From assembly GCA_900769345.1 (NCBI GenBank), contig CAAGGJ010000071.1, forward strand, positions 1 through 6,931: 6,931 nt of DNA. The letters are read 5' to 3'. Source of the stretch: Bacteroidales bacterium (GTDB taxonomy: Bacteria; Bacteroidota; Bacteroidia; Bacteroidales; Muribaculaceae). Each line of letters starts with the position of its first letter. The stretch's first letter is position 1. The notes beneath the pieces are model-generated. The model ran no database searches. It was not told where the DNA came from and was given only the letters and a program-made list of their open reading frames with translations. Of the stretch, positions 1-5,703 are shown piece after piece. A program made the position numbers and the translations under genes.

Positions 1-27
1 CAGAACGCTTTGCGGGTGGTTATTTAA

Positions 28-103
28 ACACGGATTTACACAGGAAATGGTGATTTGCACACGGATTTACACAATATGTTGCGAGATGGGGAGATTTCTC
101 ACA
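28..103. repeat. Degenerate GATTTACACA repeat cluster
   Basis: A 15-base sequence, ACACGGATTTACACA, occurs twice exactly (28-42 and 59-73, 31 bases apart). A variant GATTTGCACA lies between them (52-61) and a weaker one, GATTTCTCACA, follows at 93-103. All copies are in the same orientation. I recall related GGATTTACAC strings as recurrent intergenic repeats in Bacteroidetes genomes, but that is memory, not a search result. No gene covers the cluster. The rest of 1-301 holds only the aspS promoter and leader. The function is unknown; it may be a simple intergenic repeat or a protein-binding array upstream of aspS. Confidence 0.6.
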
Positions 104-184
104 GATATCTGACAATAGGCATTATGTGAGCTGCCCATAAAAATGCATAAAATGATGATGCGTGTTGAAAAATTTGGCAATTGC

Positions 185-217
185 TTGCTTCTATGTGGTG
201 CAAAAGTGTTAACTTTG
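185..217 (+). promoter_or_regulatory. Putative aspS operon promoter (Bacteroidetes type)
   Basis: TAACTTTG at 210-217 is an exact match to the Bacteroidetes -7 consensus TAnnTTTG. A TTG at 185-187 lies 22 bases upstream, slightly longer than the usual spacing to the -33 element. Transcription would start near 223-226, giving a leader of about 77 bases before the ATG at 302. The leader is A-rich near the start codon and has no Shine-Dalgarno sequence, as is usual in this phylum. No T-box or other tRNA-sensing leader is visible. Confidence 0.5.
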
Positions 218-301
218 TATGTTAAACTCGTGTCGGCAGTTATGTGGATGAAATAGCGAGTGATGAACCGAAAATTAAGTAAAAATATTACAGATACAAC
301 A

Positions 302-2077
302 ATGTACAGAAGTAAAACATGTGGAGAACTTCGTCTGGAAAATGTGGGCGAAGTGGTAACTTTGGCAGGCTGGGTGCAGAAGGCTCGCAAGATGGGCGGT
401 ATGACCTTTGTGGACCTTCGCGACCGATATGGCATCACACAGATAGTCTTTAATGTGGAAAATGATGCTGCGTTGTGCGAATCGGCCAACCGTCTGGGCA
501 GAGAGTATGTGATACAAGTGAAAGGTAAGGTAGAGGAGCGTTCGAGCAAGAATAAGAACCTTGCCACAGGCGAAATCGAAATCATAGCACAAGAGCTTAA
601 TATCCTCAACAAGAGCGATGTGCCGCCGTTTACCATCGAGGACAATACCGATGGCGGCGATGACATAAGAATGCAATATCGCTACCTCGACTTGCGTCGC
701 GAAGCAGTGCGCAAGAATCTGGAATTGCGTCACAAGATGGGCTTCGAATTGCGCCGTTATCTCAACGAACGCGGATTCTTGGAAGTGGAAACTCCTATTT
801 TGATAGGTTCTACTCCCGAAGGCGCACGCGACTTCGTGGTGCCATCGCGCATGAACCCGGGGCAATTCTACGCATTGCCACAGTCGCCACAGCTCTTCAA
901 GCAGTTGCTTATGGTGGCAGGCTTCGACCGCTACTTCCAGATAGCCAAGTGCTTCCGCGACGAAGACCTTCGCGCCGACCGTCAGCCAGAGTTTACACAG
1001 ATTGACTGCGAAATGTCGTTTGTAGAACAAGAAGACGTGCTTCAGCTCTTCGAAGGTATGGTGAAGCACATTTTCAAATATGCTCGCAATGTGGAATTCG
1101 ACTACGAATTCCCACGCATGACATGGCACGATGCAATGAAATATTATGGTAGCGACAAGCCCGATATTCGCTTCGGAATGAAGTTTGTGGAACTCAAGGA
1201 TTTGACCGAAGGCAAGAACTTCGTGGTGTTCGACAGCGCCGAGTTTGTGGCAGGTATCTGCGCCGAAGGTTGCGCATCATATACACGCAAGCAGCTCGAC
1301 GAACTCACCGAATATGTAAAGCGTCCGCAAGTGGGCGCCAAGGGTTTGGTATGGGTTAAATACGAAGCCGACGGCACTTTCAAGAGCAGCGTGAGCAAGT
1401 TCTACGGCGAAGAAGACCTCAAGGCATGGGCAGAACGCTTTGGTGCTAAGCCCGGCGACTTGATGCTCATTCTTTGCGGCAAGACTATGGAGACCCGCAA
1501 GCAACTTTGCGAACTCCGACTCGAGCTCGGCAATCGCCTCGGCCTCCGCGACAAGAACAATTTCAAGCCATTGTGGGTAATCGACTTCCCAATGTTTGAG
1601 TGGGACGAAGAGACACAGCGCTTCTATGCAATGCACCACCCGTTCACCCGTCCTAAGGACGAAGATATAGCACTGCTCGACACTGATACCGGTGCCGTGC
1701 GTGCTTATGCCTACGATATGGTGGTGAATGGTGTGGAACTTGGTGGCGGCAGCCTCCGTATATTCCAGCCCGAACTTCAGGACAAGATGTTTGCACTGCT
1801 CGGCTTCACCGAAGAGAAGGCTCAGGAGCAATTTGGCTTCTTGATGAACGCCTTCAAGTACGGAGCACCACCTCACGCAGGTCTTGCATTCGGATTCGAC
1901 CGTTTCGTATCGCTCTTGGCAGGTCTCGACAGCATCAGAGACACCATAGCATTCCCGAAGAATAATTCTGGTCGCGATGTGATGAACGACTGTCCGGGAC
2001 GCATCGACGAATCACAACTCGAAGAACTCTATCTCAAGATAGACACCGAGCGACTCGAGGCCGACAAGAAGAAATAA
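302..2077 (+). CDS. aspS: Aspartate--tRNA ligase (AspRS)
   Basis: A cytoplasmic class IIb aminoacyl-tRNA synthetase that charges tRNA-Asp with aspartate using ATP. The 591-residue product fits the full-length bacterial type. The order is an N-terminal OB-fold anticodon-binding domain (about 15-105), motif 1 around FLEVETPIL (159-167), the STPEGARDF loop, the aspartate-site segment ALPQSPQ, motif 2 in CFRDEDLRADRQPEFTQID (217-235), a bacterial GAD insertion domain (about 296-400), and motif 3 around AFGFDRF (529-535). I chose ATG 302 because MYRSKTCGEL matches the usual Bacteroidetes N-terminus. The frame stays open upstream to a GTG at 260, which would add 14 lysine- and asparagine-rich residues with no family counterpart. 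It is the first gene of a three-gene operon and ends 15 bases before the Nif3-like gene. No damage is seen. The function is certain at family level; strict tRNA-Asp specificity is assumed, not shown. Confidence 0.97.
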   Translation: MYRSKTCGELRLENVGEVVTLAGWVQKARKMGGMTFVDLRDRYGITQIVFNVENDAALCESANRLGREYVIQVKGKVEERSSKNKNLATGEIEIIAQELNILNKSDVPPFTIEDNTDGGDDIRMQYRYLDLRREAVRKNLELRHKMGFELRRYLNERGFLEVETPILIGSTPEGARDFVVPSRMNPGQFYALPQSPQLFKQLLMVAGFDRYFQIAKCFRDEDLRADRQPEFTQIDCEMSFVEQEDVLQLFEGMVKHIFKYARNVEFDYEFPRMTWHDAMKYYGSDKPDIRFGMKFVELKDLTEGKNFVVFDSAEFVAGICAEGCASYTRKQLDELTEYVKRPQVGAKGLVWVKYEADGTFKSSVSKFYGEEDLKAWAERFGAKPGDLMLILCGKTMETRKQLCELRLELGNRLGLRDKNNFKPLWVIDFPMFEWDEETQRFYAMHHPFTRPKDEDIALLDTDTGAVRAYAYDMVVNGVELGGGSLRIFQPELQDKMFALLGFTEEKAQEQFGFLMNAFKYGAPPHAGLAFGFDRFVSLLAGLDSIRDTIAFPKNNSGRDVMNDCPGRIDESQLEELYLKIDTERLEADKKK

Positions 2078-2092
2078 TATTCAGCACACCCA

Positions 2093-3190
2093 TTGGCAAC
2101 AATAAAAGACATAATATCGGCAATCGAAGCCGTGGCGCCGCGCTACTTGCAAGAAGGTTACGACAATGCCTGCTTGCAGGTAGGCGATGCGCAAGCCACA
2201 GCCACAGGAGCACTGCTCTGCGTGGATGTGACAGAGGCGGTACTCGACGAAGCCATAGCCCGAGGTTTGAATCTGGTGATATCGCATCATCCGCTCATTT
2301 TCAGAGGATTGAAGTCGCTAACCGGCTCAAACCCCACACAGCGAATAGTGGCAAAAGCCATCAAGAACGATGTTGCAATCTACTCGGCTCACACCAATCT
2401 CGACAGCGCCCGCGGCGGCGTGTCGTATGGTATGGCTCAGAAGTTGGGACTTAGCGATGTGCGAGTGCTGAGTGCACACGAGGGCAAGCAAGTGAAGGTG
2501 GTGGTGTATGTGCCCACAGCCTATGCCGATAAGGTGGAACAAGCTATGTTTGCCCAAGGAGCGGGGAGCATAGGCGACTATGATAGTTGCAGTTATCGCA
2601 TCAGCGGCGAGGGGCGTTACCGCGCCGGCAGCGAAGCGCATCCTTTCAGTGGCAATATCGGCGAACATCATGTGGAGCCCGAAACACGAGTGGAGGTTAT
2701 AACTGATGCCGCCCGCAAGGATGCCGTGGTGAACGCAATGCTTGCCGCACATCCCTACGAAGAACCTGCCTACGATGTGATAGCGCTGCTCAATCGTTCG
2801 CCATACACCGGTTTGGGCGTGGTGGGCAACATCGAGCCTATGCCGTTGCGAGAATTTTTGGCGTTGCTAAAGCAGACTTTCGATTTGGAAGCCATTCGAT
2901 ATAGCGGCAACGACGAAACGGAGATCAGACGCGTGGCACTATGTGGCGGCAGCGGAGCCGAACTGGTGGGCGATGCAATAGCCGCCCGAGCCGATATCTA
3001 TGTCACCGGCGACATAAAATATCACGATTTTACAAGCAACAATCATCGTATAGTGTTGGCTGATATCGGACATTATGAGAGCGAACAGTTTACAAAAGAC
3101 ATTTTTTATGAGATAATTAGAAAAAAAATGCCTAACTTTGCACTCTATTTCGCAGAAAACGAGATTAAACAGGTTAAATTTTATATATAA
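2093..3190 (+). CDS. Nif3-like dinuclear metal center hexameric protein (TTG start)
   Basis: Member of the Nif3/YbgI/YqfO family, often annotated as GTP cyclohydrolase 1 type 2 homolog; its true cellular role is not settled. The 365 residues match the long form, in which a CutA/PII-like domain (about 134-235, ending in HPYEEPAYD at 220-228) is inserted into the Nif3 core. Likely metal ligands, by family analogy, are H65 and H66 in SHHPLIF, D104 in HTNLD, and H327 and E331 in GHYESE. The N-terminus (IKDIISAIE, then LQEGYDNACLQVG) requires the start to be near 2093. The only usable codon there is TTG, and the next in-frame ATG is at residue 113, so TTG initiation is strongly implied. The family motif usually reads YDNxGLQ; here that glycine is C27. 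It sits 15 bases after aspS and 9 bases before the zinc-ribbon gene, so it is very probably co-transcribed with both. Confidence 0.93.
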   Translation: MATIKDIISAIEAVAPRYLQEGYDNACLQVGDAQATATGALLCVDVTEAVLDEAIARGLNLVISHHPLIFRGLKSLTGSNPTQRIVAKAIKNDVAIYSAHTNLDSARGGVSYGMAQKLGLSDVRVLSAHEGKQVKVVVYVPTAYADKVEQAMFAQGAGSIGDYDSCSYRISGEGRYRAGSEAHPFSGNIGEHHVEPETRVEVITDAARKDAVVNAMLAAHPYEEPAYDVIALLNRSPYTGLGVVGNIEPMPLREFLALLKQTFDLEAIRYSGNDETEIRRVALCGGSGAELVGDAIAARADIYVTGDIKYHDFTSNNHRIVLADIGHYESEQFTKDIFYEIIRKKMPNFALYFAENEIKQVKFYI

Positions 3191-3199
3191 AAAGATTGT

Positions 3200-3979
3200 A
3201 TGGCATCTGCTAAACAAGAAAAAGAACTTTCAGTAGAAGAACGCCTCAAGGCACTTTATCAACTACAAGAGACGCTAACAGAGGTAGACCGCATCAAGAC
3301 ACTTCGCGGCGAATTGCCACTTGAAGTTCAGGACCTCGAAGACGAAATCGTGGGCCTCGAAACCCGTATTTCAAACTTCGAAGACGACATCAAGGGCTTG
3401 GGCGAAGGCGTAAAGGAGCAAAATGCTGCTATCGACCACTCTAACGGACTTGTAGAACGCTACAACGACCAAATCAACAATGTGCGCAACAATCGTGAAT
3501 ACGACTTCCTTCAGAAGGAAATCGAATATGAAAAGTTGAACATCGAACTTGCACAAAAGAAGATTCGACAATTCGGTGCAAAGGAAGAAGAAATCAATGC
3601 ACAGATAGAGGAAGCAAAGGCAAAGCTCGACGACAAGAAGCACATTCTTGAGGAAAAGAAAGGCGAACTCGAAGAAATTGTTTCGGAAACCAAGCAAGAC
3701 GAAGAAAAACTTCGTGAACAAGCCAAGAAGTACGAAGCAAAGATAGATTCACGCCTTCTCACCGCGTTCAAGCGTATCCGCAAGAATGCTCGCAACGGCC
3801 TCGGCGTGGTGTATGTGCAGCGTAATGCATGTGGTGGCTGCTTCAACCGTATCCCGGCACAGCGCCAGATGGAAATAAAGATGCACAAGAAGATTATCGT
3901 TTGCGAATATTGCGGCCGTATCCTCATCGATCCCGAGTTGGCAGGACACAGCGAAATCGAAGCCGGCAACGTGCGTTAA
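3200..3979 (+). CDS. Coiled-coil protein with C-terminal C4 zinc ribbon (DUF164)
   Basis: A 259-residue cytoplasmic protein with no signal peptide or membrane segment. Residues about 15-185 are dominated by Glu, Lys, Gln and Leu in heptad-like order, a long antiparallel coiled coil. The C-terminus carries four cysteines, CGGC at 211-214 and CEYC at 235-238, the two knuckles of a zf-RING_7/DUF164 zinc ribbon (PF02591). The family includes Helicobacter HP0958 and mycobacterial Rv2229c-type proteins, and a nucleic-acid-binding or scaffold role is usually proposed. Being next to a Nif3-family gene is a recurrent arrangement as I recall it, suggesting linked function, but no reaction is known. ATG 3200 lies 9 bases after the Nif3-like stop; the leader is A-rich without a Shine-Dalgarno site. 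It is the last gene of the operon and is followed by the structured region from 3995. Confidence 0.92.
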   Translation: MASAKQEKELSVEERLKALYQLQETLTEVDRIKTLRGELPLEVQDLEDEIVGLETRISNFEDDIKGLGEGVKEQNAAIDHSNGLVERYNDQINNVRNNREYDFLQKEIEYEKLNIELAQKKIRQFGAKEEEINAQIEEAKAKLDDKKHILEEKKGELEEIVSETKQDEEKLREQAKKYEAKIDSRLLTAFKRIRKNARNGLGVVYVQRNACGGCFNRIPAQRQMEIKMHKKIIVCEYCGRILIDPELAGHSEIEAGNVR

Positions 3980-3994
3980 GACTTCTTCTTCGGC

Positions 3995-4259
3995 TGCCAC
4001 ATTATGTGGCATAGACGGAGAAAATTACATATCTCGATGTTGTGGCGTATTCAGCCACATTGCGGCAAGAGCCGCGATGTGAATGATAGTAGCGAAGAGG
4101 TCCCTAAATAGGACGGACTTGCGAATGCGGATATGCCACAACATATATAAGTGCAAATGTTGAGCGACATTTGAACGGGTTGACCTATTATCGCTACATT
4201 GGCACAAAAACGGATAAAAAATTCCCCGAGAGATTTACAAAATCTTTCGGGGAATTTTT
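3995..4259 (+). ncRNA. Candidate structured RNA or structured operon 3' UTR
   Basis: No convincing gene lies between 3980 and 4302, but the stretch is full of inverted repeats. The longest pairs 4037-4052 with 4129-4144: 16 consecutive pairs, 14 Watson-Crick and 2 G-U. It encloses a 10-bp hairpin with an AAGA loop (4057-4066 with 4071-4080, one G-U) and an imperfect hairpin (4093-4103 with 4111-4123), so a three-way junction is possible. Outside it are a 7-bp hairpin at 3995-4011, a 7-bp hairpin CAAATGT/ACATTTG (4154-4160 with 4167-4173), and the terminal 20-bp terminator. I see no exact promoter of the TAnnTTTG type just upstream, so the RNA may be read through from the zinc-ribbon gene and processed. 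The plus strand is inferred from the operon and the terminator. I could not match it to tRNA, tmRNA, RNase P RNA or SRP RNA by eye; 6S RNA is not excluded. Confidence 0.42.
4217..4259. terminator. Strong bidirectional intrinsic terminator
   Basis: A nearly perfect hairpin: 4217-4236 pairs with 4240-4259 in 20 base pairs with a single G-U, around an ACA loop. The core is TTCCCCGA/TCGGGGAA. It is flanked by an A run on the left (4216-4221) and a T run on the right (4255-4259), so it works as a U-tailed terminator in both directions. On the plus strand it ends the aspS operon or the RNA before it; on the minus strand it ends tdk, whose stop codon is 44 bases away. Confidence 0.9.
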
Positions 4260-4273
4260 GTTGGTATCATCTC

Positions 4274-4301
4274 GGGAGTTGGGAGTTCTCGGGGGGGAGG
4301 G
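4274..4301 (+). other. Canonical G-quadruplex motif beyond the tdk stop
   Basis: Four G runs fit the G3+N1-7 pattern: GGG at 4274-4276, GGG at 4281-4283, a seven-G run at 4291-4297 and GGG at 4299-4301, with loops of 4, 7 and 1 bases. It contains a tandem GGGAGTT repeat (4274-4287). The G-rich strand is the plus strand, so the tdk transcript carries the C-rich complement just after its stop codon. It lies between that stop and the terminator. Formation in vivo is not shown, and the seven-G run is a place where sequencing could miscount. Confidence 0.5.
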
Positions 4302-4302
4302 A

Positions 4303-4926
4303 TTATTCGAACTTTAGAGAGTTTTGTTCGGCTGATTCTATGCGGCGGTTACGCCAGCAGCGGCGGCAGAGGGCTATGTATTTGTCGTCGCCACCAATTT
4401 CTACTTGCGAACCTTCGGTTACCACCATGCCGTTGGCGTCGATTCGGGCGTTGATGATGGTTTTTCGGCCGCAGGTGCAGGTCGACTTGATTTCGTCGAT
4501 GGTGTCAGCCACCTCGAAGAGTCGTTTTGAGCCTTCGAACATATTCGATTGGAAATCGGTGCGCAAGCCGTAGCACACGATGTTGGTGCCGAAATCATCG
4601 ACCAATCGAGCCAACTGATCTACTTGTGCAGCGCTGAGAAATTGCGCTTCGTCGATGAGAATCCAGTTGATAACACGCATACGTTGGTCGAAAATTTTCA
4701 CACAATATTCATATATATCGGTATCCGGAAAAATCCACGAACATTCGCGCTTAATGCCAATGCGCGATTGGATTACATTTTCCTTCTCGCGATTGTCGAT
4801 CGAAGGCTTCATGCACATATATGGCATGCCTCGCTCTTCGAAGTTGTATGCTGTGGTGAGCAATAGGGCGGTTTTTGCCGAGCCCATGGTGCCGTATCTG
4901 AAATATAGCTTTCCGAATCCGTTCAT
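4303..4926 (-). CDS. tdk: Thymidine kinase (type II, TK1 family)
   Basis: Cytosolic kinase of pyrimidine salvage that phosphorylates thymidine with ATP to give dTMP. The 207 residues fit TK1-family proteins. The P-loop region is YGTMGSAKT (11-19), the catalytic glutamate is probably E93 in LIDEAQF, and the zinc site has two cysteine pairs, C150/C152 and C187/C190. A lasso-like segment follows the first pair. The start is ATG at 4926 (MNGFGKLYFRYG); the frame continues upstream but that extension has no family similarity. The P-loop has alanine (A17) where the common motif has glycine before the lysine. The N-terminal pattern (KLYFRYGTM, then AYNFEERG) resembles the TK subgroup I associate with Firmicutes and Actinobacteria, unlike the CGSMFSGKT type I recall for Bacteroides, but this is recall without an alignment. 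It is a single-gene unit with its own promoter. Confidence 0.92.
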   Translation of the reverse strand: MNGFGKLYFRYGTMGSAKTALLLTTAYNFEERGMPYMCMKPSIDNREKENVIQSRIGIKRECSWIFPDTDIYEYCVKIFDQRMRVINWILIDEAQFLSAAQVDQLARLVDDFGTNIVCYGLRTDFQSNMFEGSKRLFEVADTIDEIKSTCTCGRKTIINARIDANGMVVTEGSQVEIGGDDKYIALCRRCWRNRRIESAEQNSLKFE

Positions 4927-4979
4927 ATCATGAGGGGTGTAAAGGTGTTCTGTTTTGTTGAAAATTATTATTGATGATG

Positions 4980-4987
4980 CAAAGATA
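4980..4987 (-). promoter_or_regulatory. Putative tdk promoter -7 element
   Basis: Read on the minus strand the element is TATCTTTG, an exact TAnnTTTG match, 53 bases upstream of the tdk ATG. No clear TTG is visible at the expected -33 distance, so only half of the promoter is supported. Between it and the end of the holin-like gene (4988-5099) I see no convincing terminator hairpin or gene. Confidence 0.45.
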
Positions 4988-5099
4988 GCGAATAAAGCCG
5001 ACGTTGAAACCATACGACGGCAATTAGTTATTAACAATGTGCGCGGCAGCGGGTAGATGACTCGCGCCGGCATGAGCTATAGTGCAGAGTAATAGGTGG

Positions 5100-5450
5100 T
5101 TAGAATACCTTATTGAGCAACCATGATACCACCGAAAGAATCATGCTGAACACCAAAGCCGAGGCAAAACCTTCGACGAAGAAACCGTCGACAAACCACG
5201 AGCATAGCATGATAATGAGAGCATTGATAACGAACACAAACAAGCCCAAAGTAAGCACTGTTACGGGCAAAGCAAGGAGCTTGATAATGGGTTTGATGAA
5301 AGTGTTGAGCAAAGCGAGCACCAAGGCCACCACCAAGAGTGTCACCATACCGCCGGAAGTAGAAAGCTCAGGAAGTGAAACACCCGGTGTAATCCATGCC
5401 GAGATGCCGATAGCGGCGCATGATAATATTAAGCGTAATATTGTACTCAT
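5100..5450 (-). CDS. Phage-holin-4_2/YvlD-family membrane protein
   Basis: A 116-residue, strongly hydrophobic inner-membrane protein with four predicted helices: about 4-22, 34-52, 62-84 and 92-113. The central motif NTFIKPIIKLLALPVTVLTL (49-68), followed by GLF and INALI, is the signature of PF04020, the mycobacterial phage holin IV/YvlD family. Despite the family name these are usually ordinary chromosomal genes in bacteria, and nothing phage-like surrounds this one. The physiological role is unknown; some relatives are linked to envelope stress or antimicrobial-peptide response. The start ATG at 5450 matches the usual short N-terminus, with no Shine-Dalgarno site. It is transcribed away from the YitT gene and lies 173 bases upstream of tdk in the same direction, probably as a separate unit because tdk has its own -7 element. 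Confidence 0.9.
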   Translation of the reverse strand: MSTILRLILSCAAIGISAWITPGVSLPELSTSGGMVTLLVVALVLALLNTFIKPIIKLLALPVTVLTLGLFVFVINALIIMLCSWFVDGFFVEGFASALVFSMILSVVSWLLNKVF

Positions 5451-5487
5451 TAGTTTAGATTTGTCGTTAGGTTTTGTTTAGAGGATG

Positions 5488-5495
5488 TAAAGTTA
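5488..5495 (-). promoter_or_regulatory. Possible -7 element for the holin-like gene
   Basis: Minus-strand TAACTTTA matches TAnnTTTG except for the last base, 37 bases upstream of the start codon. No TTG is found at the expected -33 distance. This is a weak call resting on position and a 5-of-6 match. Confidence 0.25.
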
Positions 5496-5530
5496 GTTAT
5501 TATTTTTAGAATTTTTGCATAATTGGGCAG

Positions 5531-5587
5531 AAAATGTGCAATTTGGGTGATATGCAAAGAAAATGCCTCGGAAAATGTGAATTTCGG
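5531..5587. repeat. Short direct repeats in the divergent intergenic region
   Basis: AAAATGTGCAATTTGGG (5531-5547) is repeated with a one-base deletion and one substitution as AAAATGTGAATTTCGG (5572-5587). The copies are 41 bases apart, close to four helical turns. A third AAAATG is at 5560-5565. They lie between two divergent genes (5451-5703) and could be operator half-sites, but AT-rich sequence yields such matches by chance. The rest of this region is an A-rich leader. Confidence 0.3.
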
Positions 5588-5598
5588 AAAAGAAGTGT

Positions 5599-5606
5599 TA
5601 ACTTAG
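5599..5606 (+). promoter_or_regulatory. Possible -7 element for the YitT gene
   Basis: TAACTTAG differs from TAnnTTTG at one position and sits in the 12-base context AAGTGTTAACTT (5593-5604), which is also found at the aspS promoter (204-215). Transcription would start near 5612, leaving a leader of about 90 bases that is very A-rich from 5646 on and lacks a Shine-Dalgarno site. No TTG is seen at the -33 distance. Confidence 0.3.
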
Positions 5607-5703
5607 CAGAAGATTTGCGTCGAAAGCTGGCGCTGACAGCATGCTAAAACTATAGAAACACTACTATAACAACAAAAAAACAATAACAAAAACCTATAAA
5701 ACG

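Noticed and set aside
1..12. CAGAACGCTTTG at the window start also occurs at 1431-1442 inside aspS
   Set aside because: About one 12-base match is expected by chance in a window of this size, and the similarity stops there.
3..53. Possible tail of an upstream coding gene at the left edge
   Set aside because: Short open stretches exist in two frames, but neither has a recognisable C-terminus; too little sequence to support a gene.
28..73. DnaA boxes in the GATTTACACA repeats
   Set aside because: The repeats match TTATCCACA at only about 6 of 9 positions, and no dnaA, dnaN or AT-rich unwinding region is nearby.
260..301. GTG or ATG at 260/263 as the true aspS start
   Set aside because: The extra 14 residues have no counterpart in AspRS proteins, while ATG 302 gives the expected MYRSKTCGEL start.
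4025..4207. A 60-codon minus-strand frame with a hydrophobic middle inside the structured region
   Set aside because: It lies downstream of the tdk terminator, has no promoter or start context, and its sequence is explained by the inverted repeats. I recognise no family in it.
4923..4931. Two-codon upstream frame (Met-Ile-stop) overlapping the tdk start codon on the minus strand
   Set aside because: Easily produced by chance in ATGATATGA; no other sign of translational control.
5041..5071. GC-rich inverted segments as a terminator for the holin-like gene
   Set aside because: Pairing needs several bulges and there is no T run on the minus strand after it.
5100..5450. Holin-like protein as evidence of a prophage
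   Set aside because: The family name is historical; members are common chromosomal genes and no endolysin, structural or integrase gene is nearby.
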